NCBI GenBank assembly: GCA_905250075.1
Contig: CAJNOP010000024.1
Span: 368,508 to 432,507 of the forward strand
Length of the DNA stretch: 64,000 nucleotides
From: Rotaria sp. Silwood1
Lineage: Eukaryota; Rotifera; Eurotatoria; Philodinida; Philodinidae
Direction of reading: 5' to 3'
Shown in pieces: positions 1 through 10,154 of this stretch. Position 1 is the first letter of the stretch; each line of letters opens with the position of its first letter. The notes below the pieces were generated by a model that searched no databases, had not been told where the DNA came from, and was given only the letters and a program-made list of their open reading frames with translations. The position numbers and the translations under genes are program-made.

Positions 1-873
1 GATCCTGACGAGTGTTTATATTTCAATAAATAGCGTGAAAGATGTCAGCAAATTAACTCTGCATTTTTTTTATTTGTTACCTATACAAAGCACAGTAATT
101 CATCATTTAATTACAGCAAGCCAATTGCTGAAAAACAAAAAATGAGACTAGCAAACTCAACGAATCTTCTTCGTCAAGAGATAGATTGATCTGGTTTTTG
201 ATTGATTTACGTACATTCAAAACTTCTTACAGAGACGGAACGTGATTTGAAAATTTCTTATTCCATTTTACTGAATATAAGTATAAAGATTTCAAAAATT
301 TGGAACTGAATATATCAATACCTCAGTCCCACTTTCTCGTGCCCGCCTGATAGCAACTGCCAATGCAACCGAGAGCGAATGTTCTAAAGATTCACTACAG
401 TTTATAGTAAAGTTGTTTATTCATAATCTGCGAAATACTTCACATCAATGTCGTACCCTGAACTACGCCGATATAACATCGAGTCGATTGCATAACTAAA
501 ATTTCAATGTCTCAATTCTCAAGGAAAAAATTGCACTTACAAATCACATGATCATAAACCTGAACAAGAAGAAAAACGTGGTTAGAAAATTGCCTAGATG
601 TCGATCGTTATCGATGCATTTTTCACCTGTTTACATGAAAAGTGCCTGTTCGCGTGCGCTATCTAACACATAAATTACGTTTCCTCTGTACATCTCTTTG
701 ATATTTATAAAACATCGAAAAGTTTCAATTAATAGCAACTTCGACTAACTCAAGTCACACAATTTGATCATCAATTCTTCTATTGAACACTAGACGAGAT
801 AGACTTTCAGAAATAGACATTTTTTGGTGGAAAATTTTATCCAGACTTTCATCTTTACAAATAGAATGCAAGA
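1..873. other. left-edge non-coding stretch
   Basis: No open frame with recognisable protein similarity and no repeat structure was seen here. It precedes the broken transporter gene and may carry its old promoter, but no defined element could be identified. Confidence 0.4.
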
Positions 874-1549
874 ATGCAAAAAAAGAAAACCTATCCACCT
901 AGAAGTACTCCTGTTGTTCAGAGCCCACCTGCACCTATCAATACTCTTGGTAATTCTGGTCCACTAGATCTTGGTTCCTTTGCTCTGACCATCTTCATGC
1001 TTTCAGTTTTCAATGCTGGTTTGAACTTGATCGACAGTCGCATTGAAGCTGTAGTATTACCCGTTGCTTTATTCTATGATGGTGTTGGTCAATTTGCAGC
1101 TGATATGTGAGAATGTCGCATCAACAATGCATTTGATGCAACAGCATTCACCAGTTATGGTTGTTTTTGGATGTCCTTTGCTGCTTACGTGTACTTTATT
1201 GTTCTCCAGCTGGCAAATACTAGCAAACCATATCAAGCAACAGGACGTTTTTGTCCTTGCATGGCTCTTTTTTACTGTATATATGTGTGTTGCTTCTTTT
1301 CGTGTTTCACGACAACTATTCATTCTTTTTGCTGCTCTGATTGTGACATTCCTACTTCTCATTGTTGGAGCTCTTACTGGAAAAAAAGTAGTGACAAATG
1401 TTGTTGGTTGGTTCGGAACTGTGATAGTATTTGTTGCTTGGTATGGTTCGGCTGCTGTCATGATCAATACAATATTTGGTCATACGATATTGCCCCTTGG
1501 ATTATACGAAGTTAAACCGAAGCCTACTGATCTAGTATGGATAGGATAA
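874..1549 (+). pseudogene. broken SatP/GPR1/FUN34-type acetate transporter
   Basis: The AceTr family (bacterial SatP, fungal Gpr1/Ato) are six-helix membrane proteins that carry acetate or succinate. The first frame (874-1107) reads a family-like N-terminus: the GPLDLGSFALT helix-1 signature, NAGLN, and VVLPVALFYDGVGQFAADM. A TGA at 1108-1110 stands where the family has a conserved Trp (the M-W-E-F motif). The same frame then continues with FDATAFTSYGCFW, the conserved second-helix region. Around 1232-1250 similarity moves to the +1 frame, which runs QDVFVLAWLFFT through further helices to a TAA at 1547-1549. So there is one nonsense change and one frameshift, with everything else well preserved. 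No intron can rescue it without deleting conserved residues, although GTGAG at 1107 resembles a donor. The family is mostly microbial, so horizontal acquisition is plausible (inference). A sequencing error or recoding cannot be excluded. Confidence 0.8.
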
Positions 1550-2579
1550 GACGATCAGTGGTAGCAAGTTGTTCAGTGTATGTTTACAAATGGATTTTCA
1601 AATTTCTATTGTATTAAGCCATGATTAATCTTGAAAATATATATAGATTTTTTTTCTTCATCATATAAGCTTAACTTATGTCTGTACACGTGACTTTGAC
1701 AAAAAGAAGAGCTGCCATGATAATTGACTAATAAATGTATTCACCTAATTTGTATTAATTGCTCTTGCGATACAAACATAGCTTGCCTGTCACACTTAAG
1801 AGGAAAGAAAAAAAGCTATATCGTTACAGATATAGTCACGCTCATATGGTTCTGTTTATGTTTTGACTTAAAACATTTATTCAATTCTTTTTTTATTTCA
1901 AAGTGCACGAAATCAGCAGTGAGTAAAAATCGAGATATAATATTAAAATCAAGGTAACAAATACAATGGTATTTATGTTTGGAAACCATCATATAATTAA
2001 TTGGGCTAAAGATTGTTTGAATATATAGTTTGTTATTTCCAATAGTGTCGCATAATTTTTTTCTTGTATTGAGTAGTATCTCTAAAACTGACCAATATCG
2101 AAACATCAAAAACGTGACATCGTACACCGAGAGAAATTGTTCTAGAAGTTTTTGAATTTTGATTAGTTTTTAGTTTTGTGATCTTTTCGACTGTTTGAAG
2201 ACAGTTTTAAATTGATCCTTTGCAATTTTATCTGCGACTGGAAAGAATAAGATCTAGAAGCAGTAATTAATTGAATTGTGCCTATGTGTATAGCTAAGTT
2301 TTTTTTCCGTGTCAATTCTTTTCAACGCAATTTATGTTCACTTAATTTTTTTCTTTACTATTTTTGATTTGGCATTTTCAAGAAACAAAACCATTGATTT
2401 TCATAAGATAGATATGGATATATATAACTTTATTTAATTTTAATTTTAATTCATTCATACTGATGTATCTAACTATGTTAACAAGCAAACATTAACTCCA
2501 TCAGAGAAAGTTAGATTCACACTTTATCATAAATAAAATGTTTTCTTTTGTATTTAATATTCTAAATTTGTTTCATACG
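1550..2579. other. intergenic, nothing recognised
   Basis: AT-rich sequence with only short chance frames. The minus-strand frame at 1816-2127 has no domain, composition or splice support. Confidence 0.4.
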
Positions 2580-3000
2580 ATGCTAAAGAAATGGTAGTTG
2601 ATAAAGAAATAATTCTAAATTGTATTGAACGTGCAACAACAATTGTTGAAACAAAACCAGTTAAATTACTAAAATCATTTCAATCCACATTTTCGTCAAA
2701 CTTTCTTAAAAGTTAATCACCATTCAATAACAATTGATAATAAAATCGATAAATATTCAATTGTTGATTTATCATTATCAGCTATTGTACTTGCTTTAAT
2801 GCAAACAGAAAAATTATTATGTATATTAAATAGATCATGAGATTCAAATATGCGTGAATGGTCAAGTAATGCAGAAAATCATGATAAAATTCAATTAGTT
2901 AAGTTAGATGAAGGTTTGTATAGGTATTGATACATCACAAGGGTTAACACGTTCCATGAGCTTGTTGAATACTCAACCAGATATTGTTCGTCTTTAAGGT
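2580..3000 (+). pseudogene. decayed coding remnant, family not recognised
   Basis: Several adjacent frame pieces have protein-like composition and the codon habits of the real genes nearby: one around 2587-2715 (reading IERATTIVETKPVKLL), one at about 2718-2838 (VDLSLSAIVLALMQTEKLL), then REWSSNAENHDKIQLVKLDEG and finally IGIDTSQGLTRSMSLLN up to about 2996. They are separated by stops and frame changes and no start is evident. I could not assign a family. It may be an eroded duplicate of a host gene. Confidence 0.35.
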
Positions 3001-4040
3001 TCTATTCTTTCAATTTTCACCTATCAAAATCAATTATGCTTTATGCATCATTAAAAACAAAATCTTTTTATTTCGTTAAAGAAATTAATCTTCATTTTTT
3101 TTGTTTAGATCTTCTAAAGAAACAAGCTATGTCCTATGTATATTTAGATATGGAAAATCATCTTTATTGAACAGGTCCATTATTGGGGTGTAGCCAGAAA
3201 AATCTCGTTGGAGAAGGGGCTCAGCACCCTATTTTTCATGAATTTGAATATAAGTGACTTGCATTCTCTCCGGACAATATCATGAAAATAATAAAGAAGT
3301 TTGAATAGTTATTATAAGGCTGATGCAATTTTCGTCAGTCACTGTAGGTTTCGACGTATCTGTTCCATTCCACCTTTGTCTAACCATGTATAACATTGCG
3401 TTGTAATTATGCTTGTTGTTGATACATTGCATAATGGCTTGCCGCTGAAATATGACGCCCACTTTTAAAATGTTGATCAAAGCCTTTGAATTTATCAAAA
3501 GCTGTTTTTTTCAATGTTGAAATTCATTATTGACGGATGTATTAGTTTTGAGGCTTTTTTTGATGATGTTGGTACACTGAAATAACAGCAATAATAATAG
3601 TAACTACAACATTTTTGGATTAAGTATTGTAGCCATGGTCATCCATGAAACCAATTCCCGATGAATGATTGATTTTCATGATTTCTTGGATAAGAAATAA
3701 GCTTTGATTGAGCCGGTGGATCTTGGCATGAATGTATAATATCAAAAATGTCATCAGATATTCCATTAATCGTCTTTTCTTTAAGTTGTATGTCTTGATC
3801 GTTTTCAATCTTAACATTTTGAAACGATTTTATTTGAGTAGTTGCAGCAAGTTCATTATTAATGACAGATGTATATGAAACATATGATTGTAAAATAACG
3901 TTTTCATTATTGATACCATCATCAATGTTCAAACGTATGAGCTCACTCCTCATCTGAGCAAATGAAAAAAAAAAAGAATCTAGAGTGTTTCTCTTATTAT
4001 TTTGCATGAATTAATGTTCTGTGATCAGTGAAAAAGTGTA
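3001..4040. other. intergenic; weak minus-strand frame of 122 codons
   Basis: A minus-strand frame at 4007-3639 encodes 122 residues of unremarkable, asparagine-rich sequence. Inside it a pyrimidine run followed by CAG (about 3957-3976, minus strand) resembles a splice acceptor, so part of it could be an exon. No similarity was recognised and no partner exon found. Around 3185-3210 a stretch reading GGGGTGTAGCCAGAAA resembles hAT transposon ends, but no partner end was located. Confidence 0.25.
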
Positions 4041-4044
4041 ATAT

Positions 4045-5397
4045 TGTGATCGACTCATTCTCAAAAGAGATACATTTTTTTGTATTTAAAAAGCTTTAAA
4101 AATAACAAAGCAATACATCTTGAGCGGTGTTGCTTAGTTCTAAGTTCAAAATATTTCGATGTGTAGCTATTTTATATTCAACACTATATAAATATTTTCG
4201 TAGCTATGTCAACTATTGTTTGCTAGCTATTCACTCTGCTCATGTCTTTATGGAATACCTATTTAATCTCCAGCACGATTGAAATCTTTTCAGCAATATT
4301 TCAAAAAAATCTTCATTGCCATTTAAAGACTGTTCAGCTATTTAAATATCTATAACTGTTTAATTACCTCCATAGCTATTTAAATCTCTCCATAGCTGTT
4401 TAAAGACTACTTAGCTATTTAAAGCCCGATACATGTTGAAAACTTCATTTTTATTTAAATAGGTGTCTTCTGTTTATTTAACGTTACTGATCCCTTTTCG
4501 AGCAGAGACTTCAGTGAAAAAAATCCAGAATTCAAATATCTTGATGATTGAATATAATATGTAACCATCAGCAGCCCCGAAATTGACCATTCTCAAAACA
4601 GATACGTTTAATATAGCATTCTTCTATAAATATATTCATTGCTAGCTGAATACCTCTCATCTATTTATTTACCTGCAATATATATTTTCAAGAGCAGCTA
4701 TTTCAATAAATGTCATCTATTAATGAAACCTACTGATTGTTTTCTGGCAGGGGTTGTGGAATTGAGTGAAAATACTTATTATTATGCAGATAGCTAGTTC
4801 CTTTTTGGCAACATTTGATTTATTCATGTACATCATTTTATGAGTTATTCAAGGCTAGGATTATTAAAAAATTCTCATAGCAATTTGAAGTGTTTAATAA
4901 CTGTTCATGAAGAAAGAAATTTGCCAATTTTAGATTACTCAGCCATCCAACAGAAAAATATCCAAAATTCAATTACAAAAGAATCATCTATTTAAATAAT
5001 GTAATAGTTGCGTACATTTGTTTAAACCCAGGTGATTCGATCCGACTGTCGGATTACGTCGGATTATATCGGATTATATCGGAAAAATTACCGGATTTTA
5101 ACGGATCCGACGGGAACTCGTCGGAAGTTGTCGGCGTCCTAGCCACAGGATTCCGACAGGAGGTTCCGGATGTCGGAATAATCAGGATCCTGCGAAATCC
5201 CTGAAACTCCGACACTTTCCGACATCCAGAACCACTTGTCGGAATCCTGTGGTTAGGATTCCGACAAATTCCGGCGAATTTCTATCGGATTCGACAGGGT
5301 GAATTCGACCTGGGTAATGGCTATCAACATTTTAAATAGCTATGAAGCTTTAAATAGCTATGATGTTTAATTGAAAAGTATCTCTTTTGAGAAGCTA
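4045..5397. mobile_element. foldback-type repeat rich in TAGCTATTTAAA
   Basis: The ends are inverted copies of TTCTCAAAAGAGATAC, at 4058-4073 and, reversed, at 5378-5393. The similarity extends outward into a GATCG on both sides. A further copy with one change lies at about 4592-4607. The interior repeats AGCTATTTAAA-like words many times in both orientations, for example around 4330-4425 and 5330-5360. There is no coding capacity. It looks like an old non-autonomous inverted-repeat element that later received the CCCAGGT element at 5027-5314. No target duplication was found. Confidence 0.5.
5027..5314. mobile_element. CCCAGGT-ended inverted-repeat element (MITE-like)
   Basis: This 288-bp block starts CCCAGGTGATTCGA and ends with the reverse complement pattern TTCGACCTGGG. 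It is much richer in GC than its surroundings and is filled with TCGGA/TCCGA words. It contains an internal inverted pair, with CCACAGGATTCCGACA on one side and GTCGGAATCCTGTGG on the other. It has no open frame. It sits inside the TAGCTATTTAAA repeat. No convincing target duplication was found, so the transposon class is open. Confidence 0.6.
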
Positions 5398-5424
5398 CGA
5401 TCTCTACAAATGATTTTACTGCTA

Positions 5425-5710
5425 ATTATTTTGTTCGACATCACTAGTTGACGATCTTGACATCGTTCTTGCCAAAATCTTGTTTTTCTTGGCTATCAGG
5501 CAAGATTCTTTTTCTATTCCTTCTATACAAGATTCTTGTCGGAAAAAACTGATCTTGACATTCTGCAAGATACGTGTAGACTGAATCTTGGCTGGCGAGG
5601 CATGAAAAGCTTTGCCAGGCAAGATTCTTGTGTTCTTGTATTCTTATCCAATTCTTTTCTCTTGAAGTTCTTGGCTGGTTCTGTTTCTTGACTCCCTACC
5701 CTGATTCTTT
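5425..5710. repeat. CAAGATTCTTG-rich repeat, left block
   Basis: The near-palindromic word CAAGATTCTTG and variants recur about ten times, often after GGC (GGCAAGATTCTT). The same word fills the block at 6945-7195. The two blocks flank the GC-rich foldback element, which suggests one older repeat split by a later insertion (inference). Confidence 0.45.
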
Positions 5711-5928
5711 CTACTTATATTCCTTATATTTTTTTTTCTTAAATACTACGTGTTTATTAGCTTAAATAGTAAATAGTACAAGTAAATAATTTATATAAAA
5801 ATAAAACAAAACAAATAGTAAAATATTTTATTTACACTAAAAATGTTTATTTATTATTATAATTTGTTTTCTTCATATTTATCACTTGAAATCGAGAATG
5901 ATTGACCCAGTACTAAGCTGTGGTTTTC

Positions 5929-6664
5929 CGTGGCACGACATTTGCGCGCGCGACACTTACGCGCCGACACTTGCGCGCCGACACTTGCGCGCCGACACTT
6001 GCGCGCACGACATTTACGCGCATTAGAATGAATTTTTTTCTCCCCCTATTGTTTGATTAGTTAAACTCATCAATGTGAATAAAAAAGAGTGTTCTGTTTC
6101 CACATTATTGTATCAATTTGTATAAATAAAAAAATCGATGAGATCATGAGATTAATTAATAAAGAGGAATACAATACAATTAAAATAAAAACAAGATGTA
6201 GGAGATGAAACATAAGCATAAATAAATTATTCGTTAATATTTACATCTTGTCGATAACTTCTATAAAAAATGTCTATGATTCAATCAATGAAGGGTAAAG
6301 ACCAACTTCTTCTCGACGGTTTTCGTTATCGTCGAGATAGATTAGTTTGGTGTTGTATTAAACGAAATTGCAAAGGCCTTTTCTGAATAATTTCTGAATG
6401 TTTGATTTACTATTTACTAGTTGTAAATCTTATTTAATTATGGCCTTTTCTTTACTTGTATAATTCTTGCTTTTCATAAATATTATTTCAATAAATAGTG
6501 GTTCAAAAATTTCCCAGAATAATTAAATTAACATCGAAAAAATTTTCGTGTTGCGCGCGTAAGTGCCGTGCGCGAAAATGTTGCTGCGCGCATTTGTCGT
6601 GCGCGCAAATGTCGGCGCGCAAGTGTCGGCGCGGAAATGTCGCGCGCGCAAGTGTCAGTGAATC
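5929..6664. mobile_element. GC-rich foldback element with 9-bp direct repeats
   Basis: The left arm (about 5934-6020) is a tandem array of a 14-bp unit CGCCGACACTTGCG. The right arm (about 6550-6660) carries the same unit in reverse orientation (GCGCAAGTGTCGG). About 530 bp of AT-rich DNA lie between. The 9-bp direct repeat GTGGTTTTC flanks the whole at 5920-5928 and 6665-6673, which fits a target duplication. CpG-rich arms in AT-rich DNA with internally repeated ends match Foldback-type elements. No transposase frame was found. Confidence 0.6.
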
Positions 6665-6944
6665 GTGGTTTTCATTAAGTTGTTTTTGGGAAACTAAAAT
6701 TAGCTATAATACCACCAATTAATGTGTAATGGATCCATTCTTACTATAAAATATTTTCACTTACCTGATGTTGACATAAAAATGAAATGTTGTGTTTGAC
6801 TAGAATATCTGTTGTTCATTTAAGTGAATACAGTAGCTATTATTTATTGTTACTTAAAAATAAAAAATATTCTACGAATGTCGATGTATATATATGGATT
6901 GACAGATACACGTGCATAAGACATTACGTGATATGTCTTGAAAA

Positions 6945-7195
6945 TCAAATTGGAATCTTGTTTCTTTCGTGTCAACCGAATCTTTTCTGAAATACAAGAA
7001 AATCAAAATACCTTGAGGTTCTTTTCAGATTCTGGTTTTTCTTGATAATTATTCAAGATTCTTTTATTTTGAACTTCAGGCAAGAATCTTTTTTCTTTTT
7101 GTGTCAAAAGAATCTTGCCTGACTTCCATGATTAAACAGAATCTTGTCTGCTTGACAAGAAAAACAAGAATCTGGATAGAATAGATTCAAGAACA
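6945..7195. repeat. CAAGAATCTTG-rich repeat, right block
   Basis: This is the partner of the block at 5425-5710. It includes a clean hairpin at about 7077-7122, where AGGCAAGAATCTTTT is mirrored by AAAAGAATCTTGCCT around a short spacer. Confidence 0.45.
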
Positions 7196-7301
7196 TCGAT
7201 TAGTAATGCAACCTATTTTAACAATCATGATCGATACAATAATCCAATACATAAAGAATATAGTTTTATTTGATTAAATATTCATTTCTATTATATTTAG
7301 T

Positions 7302-7842
7302 TCACTTTGTTGTTCGAGTTCTTAAATAAAGGAGATGAAAATAATGAAGCAATTAAACGTTTTATAACATATAATCTTCAAAACCATTTTCGAGAATATC
7401 CTTGTCAAAAAATTGCTATTCTTATTAATATGAGTGAAGCAGGACTTCGACATTTGGTAAGTTGAATTAAAAATATTTTTTTTAATCAACTTATTATTTT
7501 TATATTCAGGATTATGATTTGGTTAAATTCATTATTGCTAGTGAACAAAACTTTTATTCAGTTTAATAGGTATATATAGAGCAATCTTTTAATGTTCATA
7601 TTGTCATTTTGCTTTTTAGTCTATCTGCTTATGTATAAAATATCATTTCTTTTATCAGGTAATATTTTTATGTATTGATTTTATAGAAAAATTCCATTTT
7701 TCTTCAGCGGCTTGAAAGTTCATTGATACTTGGATAGCGACTGAATCTGAATAATTTGTTAAATTTGTCGATACTAAATCAATTACACAATATAGTTCAC
7801 CTGATCAATTATCAACAGCAATGCATGGCACTGCAAATGAGA
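7302..7842 (+). pseudogene. MOSPD2: broken MOSPD2-like CRAL-TRIO gene
   Basis: MOSPD2 is an ER membrane contact-site protein with an N-terminal CRAL-TRIO lipid-binding fold. The first piece (7302-7456) reads KRFITYNLQNHFREYP and IAILINMSEAGLRHL, the family's strand before the lipid pocket. A GTAAGT..CAG intron of about 54 bp (7457-7509) follows, then DYDLVKFIIASEQNFYSV. A stop (7564-7566) and a frame change interrupt the reading. A last piece (7708-7830) reads AWKFIDTWIATESE, stop, FVKFVDTKSITQYSSPDQLSTAMHGT, matching the family's AWKIIKTWLGPE..KFVDK..DQLP..GGT segment. Retained introns show it is not a processed copy. Any remains of the MSP domain downstream are too decayed to call. Confidence 0.65.
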
Positions 7843-8370
7843 GCTAATGATTCTTTCCGATTAATTTTCTTGTTTCTTATTAAAGACTGAAAATCATTTA
7901 TCATTGTTCAATGTATGCTTTACTAAAAACAATGACGAAGGAGCTTTTTGGCATAAACGATAACAAATCTAGTTGTAATTATACTAATAATCAATTATTT
8001 GGTCATCTGATAGTAGTATTTTAATATGAATGATAAATGGAAAAGATTAGAGAAATGAGATAATACTTCTAAAACATTTCATGCTACATCTACTTGTGCT
8101 CTTCTTCATGTAAAGCCATCAATTATTATTATCTATAAATAGTTTTATTATTTGATTAAAGTTATGTTTTCTGTTCTTATAGAGCAGTGTGTTTTGAGTT
8201 AAGTATATACGCTGAATTGTTGACTTAATAATTTAATTTTTTACCATTGTGACTATATTTTATTTTATTCAATCAATTAATTTTATTTTCTTTAATAAAA
8301 AAACTATTATCCAAGTCATAGAAAATGAAAATAAACTGGAAAAAGAAAAAAGAACAAATACGAGGTATAT
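7843..8370. other. intergenic between MOSPD2-like remnant and BRAP-like gene
   Basis: Mostly AT-rich sequence without a supported gene. A fragment reading HATSTCALLHVKPS at about 8078-8125 could be a relic of an MSP domain belonging to the remnant upstream. That is a weak suggestion only. Confidence 0.3.
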
Positions 8371-9543
8371 TTATTTTCGACGTCGAGCTTGTTTTGGTTT
8401 GGAACTAATAAGAATTTGACTTGCTGCAAGCTCATCTGATGTTGCTTCAAATTTAAGTTTTTCTACACCCTCAAGATGAAGAATTAAATCACTAACTTGA
8501 TCATTAAGTGTTTTGATTTCCTAAAAAAATAGGTATCAGATTAATGCAAATAAAAAACAAACGCTTCTAACCTTGTTCTGATTTGCCATTTTATCCGTAA
8601 GATCGTTTTGTTTTTGAATTAATTGTTGGTTGATGATTTTTTCTTCGTTAAAATCATGTTTTAATTTATTTAACTCTTGTTGACTTTTATTCAAACGTTT
8701 TTCTAATTGTTTATTTGTTGCTCTTTCATTAACTAAATTTTGTTGAATTTCATTTAGTTGTTTGTCTTGGTTTTCTTTCTCTTGTGTTAAACCATCAATA
8801 GTTGTTGATAAATATTTGTTTTCATTTCCTAAATCTTCAAGATTTTTATTAAAACGTTTTTCTAATTGTTTATTTGTTGCTCTTTCATTAACTAAATTTT
8901 GGTGAATTTCATTTAGTTGTTTGTCTTGTTTTTCTTTCTCTTGTGTTAAACCATCAATAGTTGTTGATAAACTTTTGTTTTCATTTCGTAAATCTTCAAG
9001 ATTTTTAATCAAATCAATATTCATCAATTTTTCTTTTTCAACAATACGTTCAGATCCATTATCAGTTATTAATGGATCATTATAATCAGTCTAAAATTAT
9101 AATGATAATAAAAATAAGAAAGCAGAAGAAAAAATCTTACTATCATATTTGAGATAAAATCATCAAATGGATATTCAACAAGCTGTGTACAATTGTTTTT
9201 TTGTATAAAATCATTATCATATTTATCAAGAGAAAGATTAAAAATTTTTTTTTCTTTCAAATTCATTCCATAAGCATGTTGCGTTGATATAAAATGACTA
9301 AAAAAGAGATTTTACTTTTTTTTTATAAATTTAATAATACAAAATTAATTTTTACCTAAATATATGATCTTCTTCAATATGATCACAAAAAAGTAGGTTA
9401 CACGATAAACAGATACAAAGATTCTAAAGAAAAATGAGAATTAAATCAAAATAAATTTTGTTTTTTTTCTCTTTTACTTTTTCAGCATCACATTCTGAAC
9501 ATTTTTGTAAAACAGTAGCATCAATTGTAGTGATTGGAAACAT
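8371..9543 (-). CDS. BRAP: BRAP-like protein, zf-UBP plus coiled coil only
   Basis: The minus-strand exons are 9543-9478, 9423-9356, 9297-9141, 9090-8572 and 8520-8371. All junctions are GT..AG, the frame is kept, and the product is 319 residues ending in TAA. Residues 14-56 form a zf-UBP zinc finger (C15, C18, C27, C30, C35, H42, H46, H52) with the BRAP-like HFISTQHAYGM segment. From about residue 115 a long coiled coil follows. The last exon matches the BRAP tail (LNDQVSDLILHLE..., basic end KQARRRK). BRAP/IMP is a cytoplasmic E3 ligase that regulates Ras-MAPK scaffolding and normally has about 590 residues with an RRM-like domain and a RING before zf-UBP. Neither is present here, and none was seen in the 600 bp upstream. 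The aromatic residue before the CxxC of the family (LWICL) is Cys (LCICL). It may be a truncated paralogue, or missing exons may lie further upstream. Confidence 0.75.
8689..9007 (-). repeat. 159-bp tandem duplication in the BRAP-like coiled coil
   Basis: Two nearly identical 53-residue units follow each other in exon 4. The first begins NLEDLRNENKSLSTTIDGL and the second NLEDLGNENKYLSTTIDGL, and both end NERATNKQLEKR. Only a few bases differ, so the duplication is recent. It keeps the frame, and 53 residues is not a whole number of heptads. Confidence 0.85.
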
Positions 9544-10150
9544 TTAACTTTTTTTTTTATTCACAAAAATATGCCGTCGAAATACAAGTAATAATATATC
9601 AAATGTTATTGAAAGACCAATAAACTTTATGAATCAAATAATCATCGATTAAATAAACCAATTTCACCAAATAATAATATATAATAAATTGAATTGATAA
9701 CAATAAGCTTGACAATCAGATAAATAACATTTAACGAGATGAATACAGAAAAAGATAAAGATAAGTATCAAACTTGTCAAATATCAGTTTATCTTTGCAT
9801 TCAAATCGATTATATATAGACGACTGGAAGAGGAAAATAATTCAAGAAAAAAAAAGCTCGTCTAGACGACGAAAACAAAGAAAAGAATAAACAAATAAGA
9901 CGAAAATAGTGACCGTCAGTGATGCATTACACATGTTTTCTTAGAGAGAATATATAAAGACAAACTGGATCTTTATTCAGTTGTAAATAATTACAAATCT
10001 ACCATTCTTCAAGTATTTTGAATATCCACGAAATAACAAAAAGGACAACAAAATTAAAACTTAATCTATGCTCAAAAGCTTCTCGTTAATCAATGTAATA
10101 GCATATTCTAAAAATAACTCAACAACAATCGAATATTTATGACAGAAAAT
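9544..10150. other. intergenic upstream of the BRAP-like gene
   Basis: No RING or RRM-like coding sequence was seen on the minus strand here, which matters for deciding whether the BRAP-like gene is truncated. No repeat structure was recognised. Confidence 0.4.
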
Positions 10151-10154
10151 AAAA

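Noticed and set aside
1107..1260. Intron bridging the TGA and frameshift of the transporter gene
   Set aside because: GTGAG at 1107 resembles a donor, but splicing would remove FDATAFTSYGCFW, a conserved family segment.
1069..1467. 132-codon minus-strand frame
   Set aside because: It lies antisense to the transporter-like sequence, whose family resemblance explains the open frame.
3639..4007. 122-codon minus-strand frame as a gene
   Set aside because: No family resemblance, no supported exon partners, and a polypyrimidine/CAG run inside it. Kept only as a note.
5940..6020. CRISPR-like array (regular 14-bp repeats)
   Set aside because: The units are contiguous without spacers, recur inverted 0.6 kb away, and lie in a eukaryotic genome.
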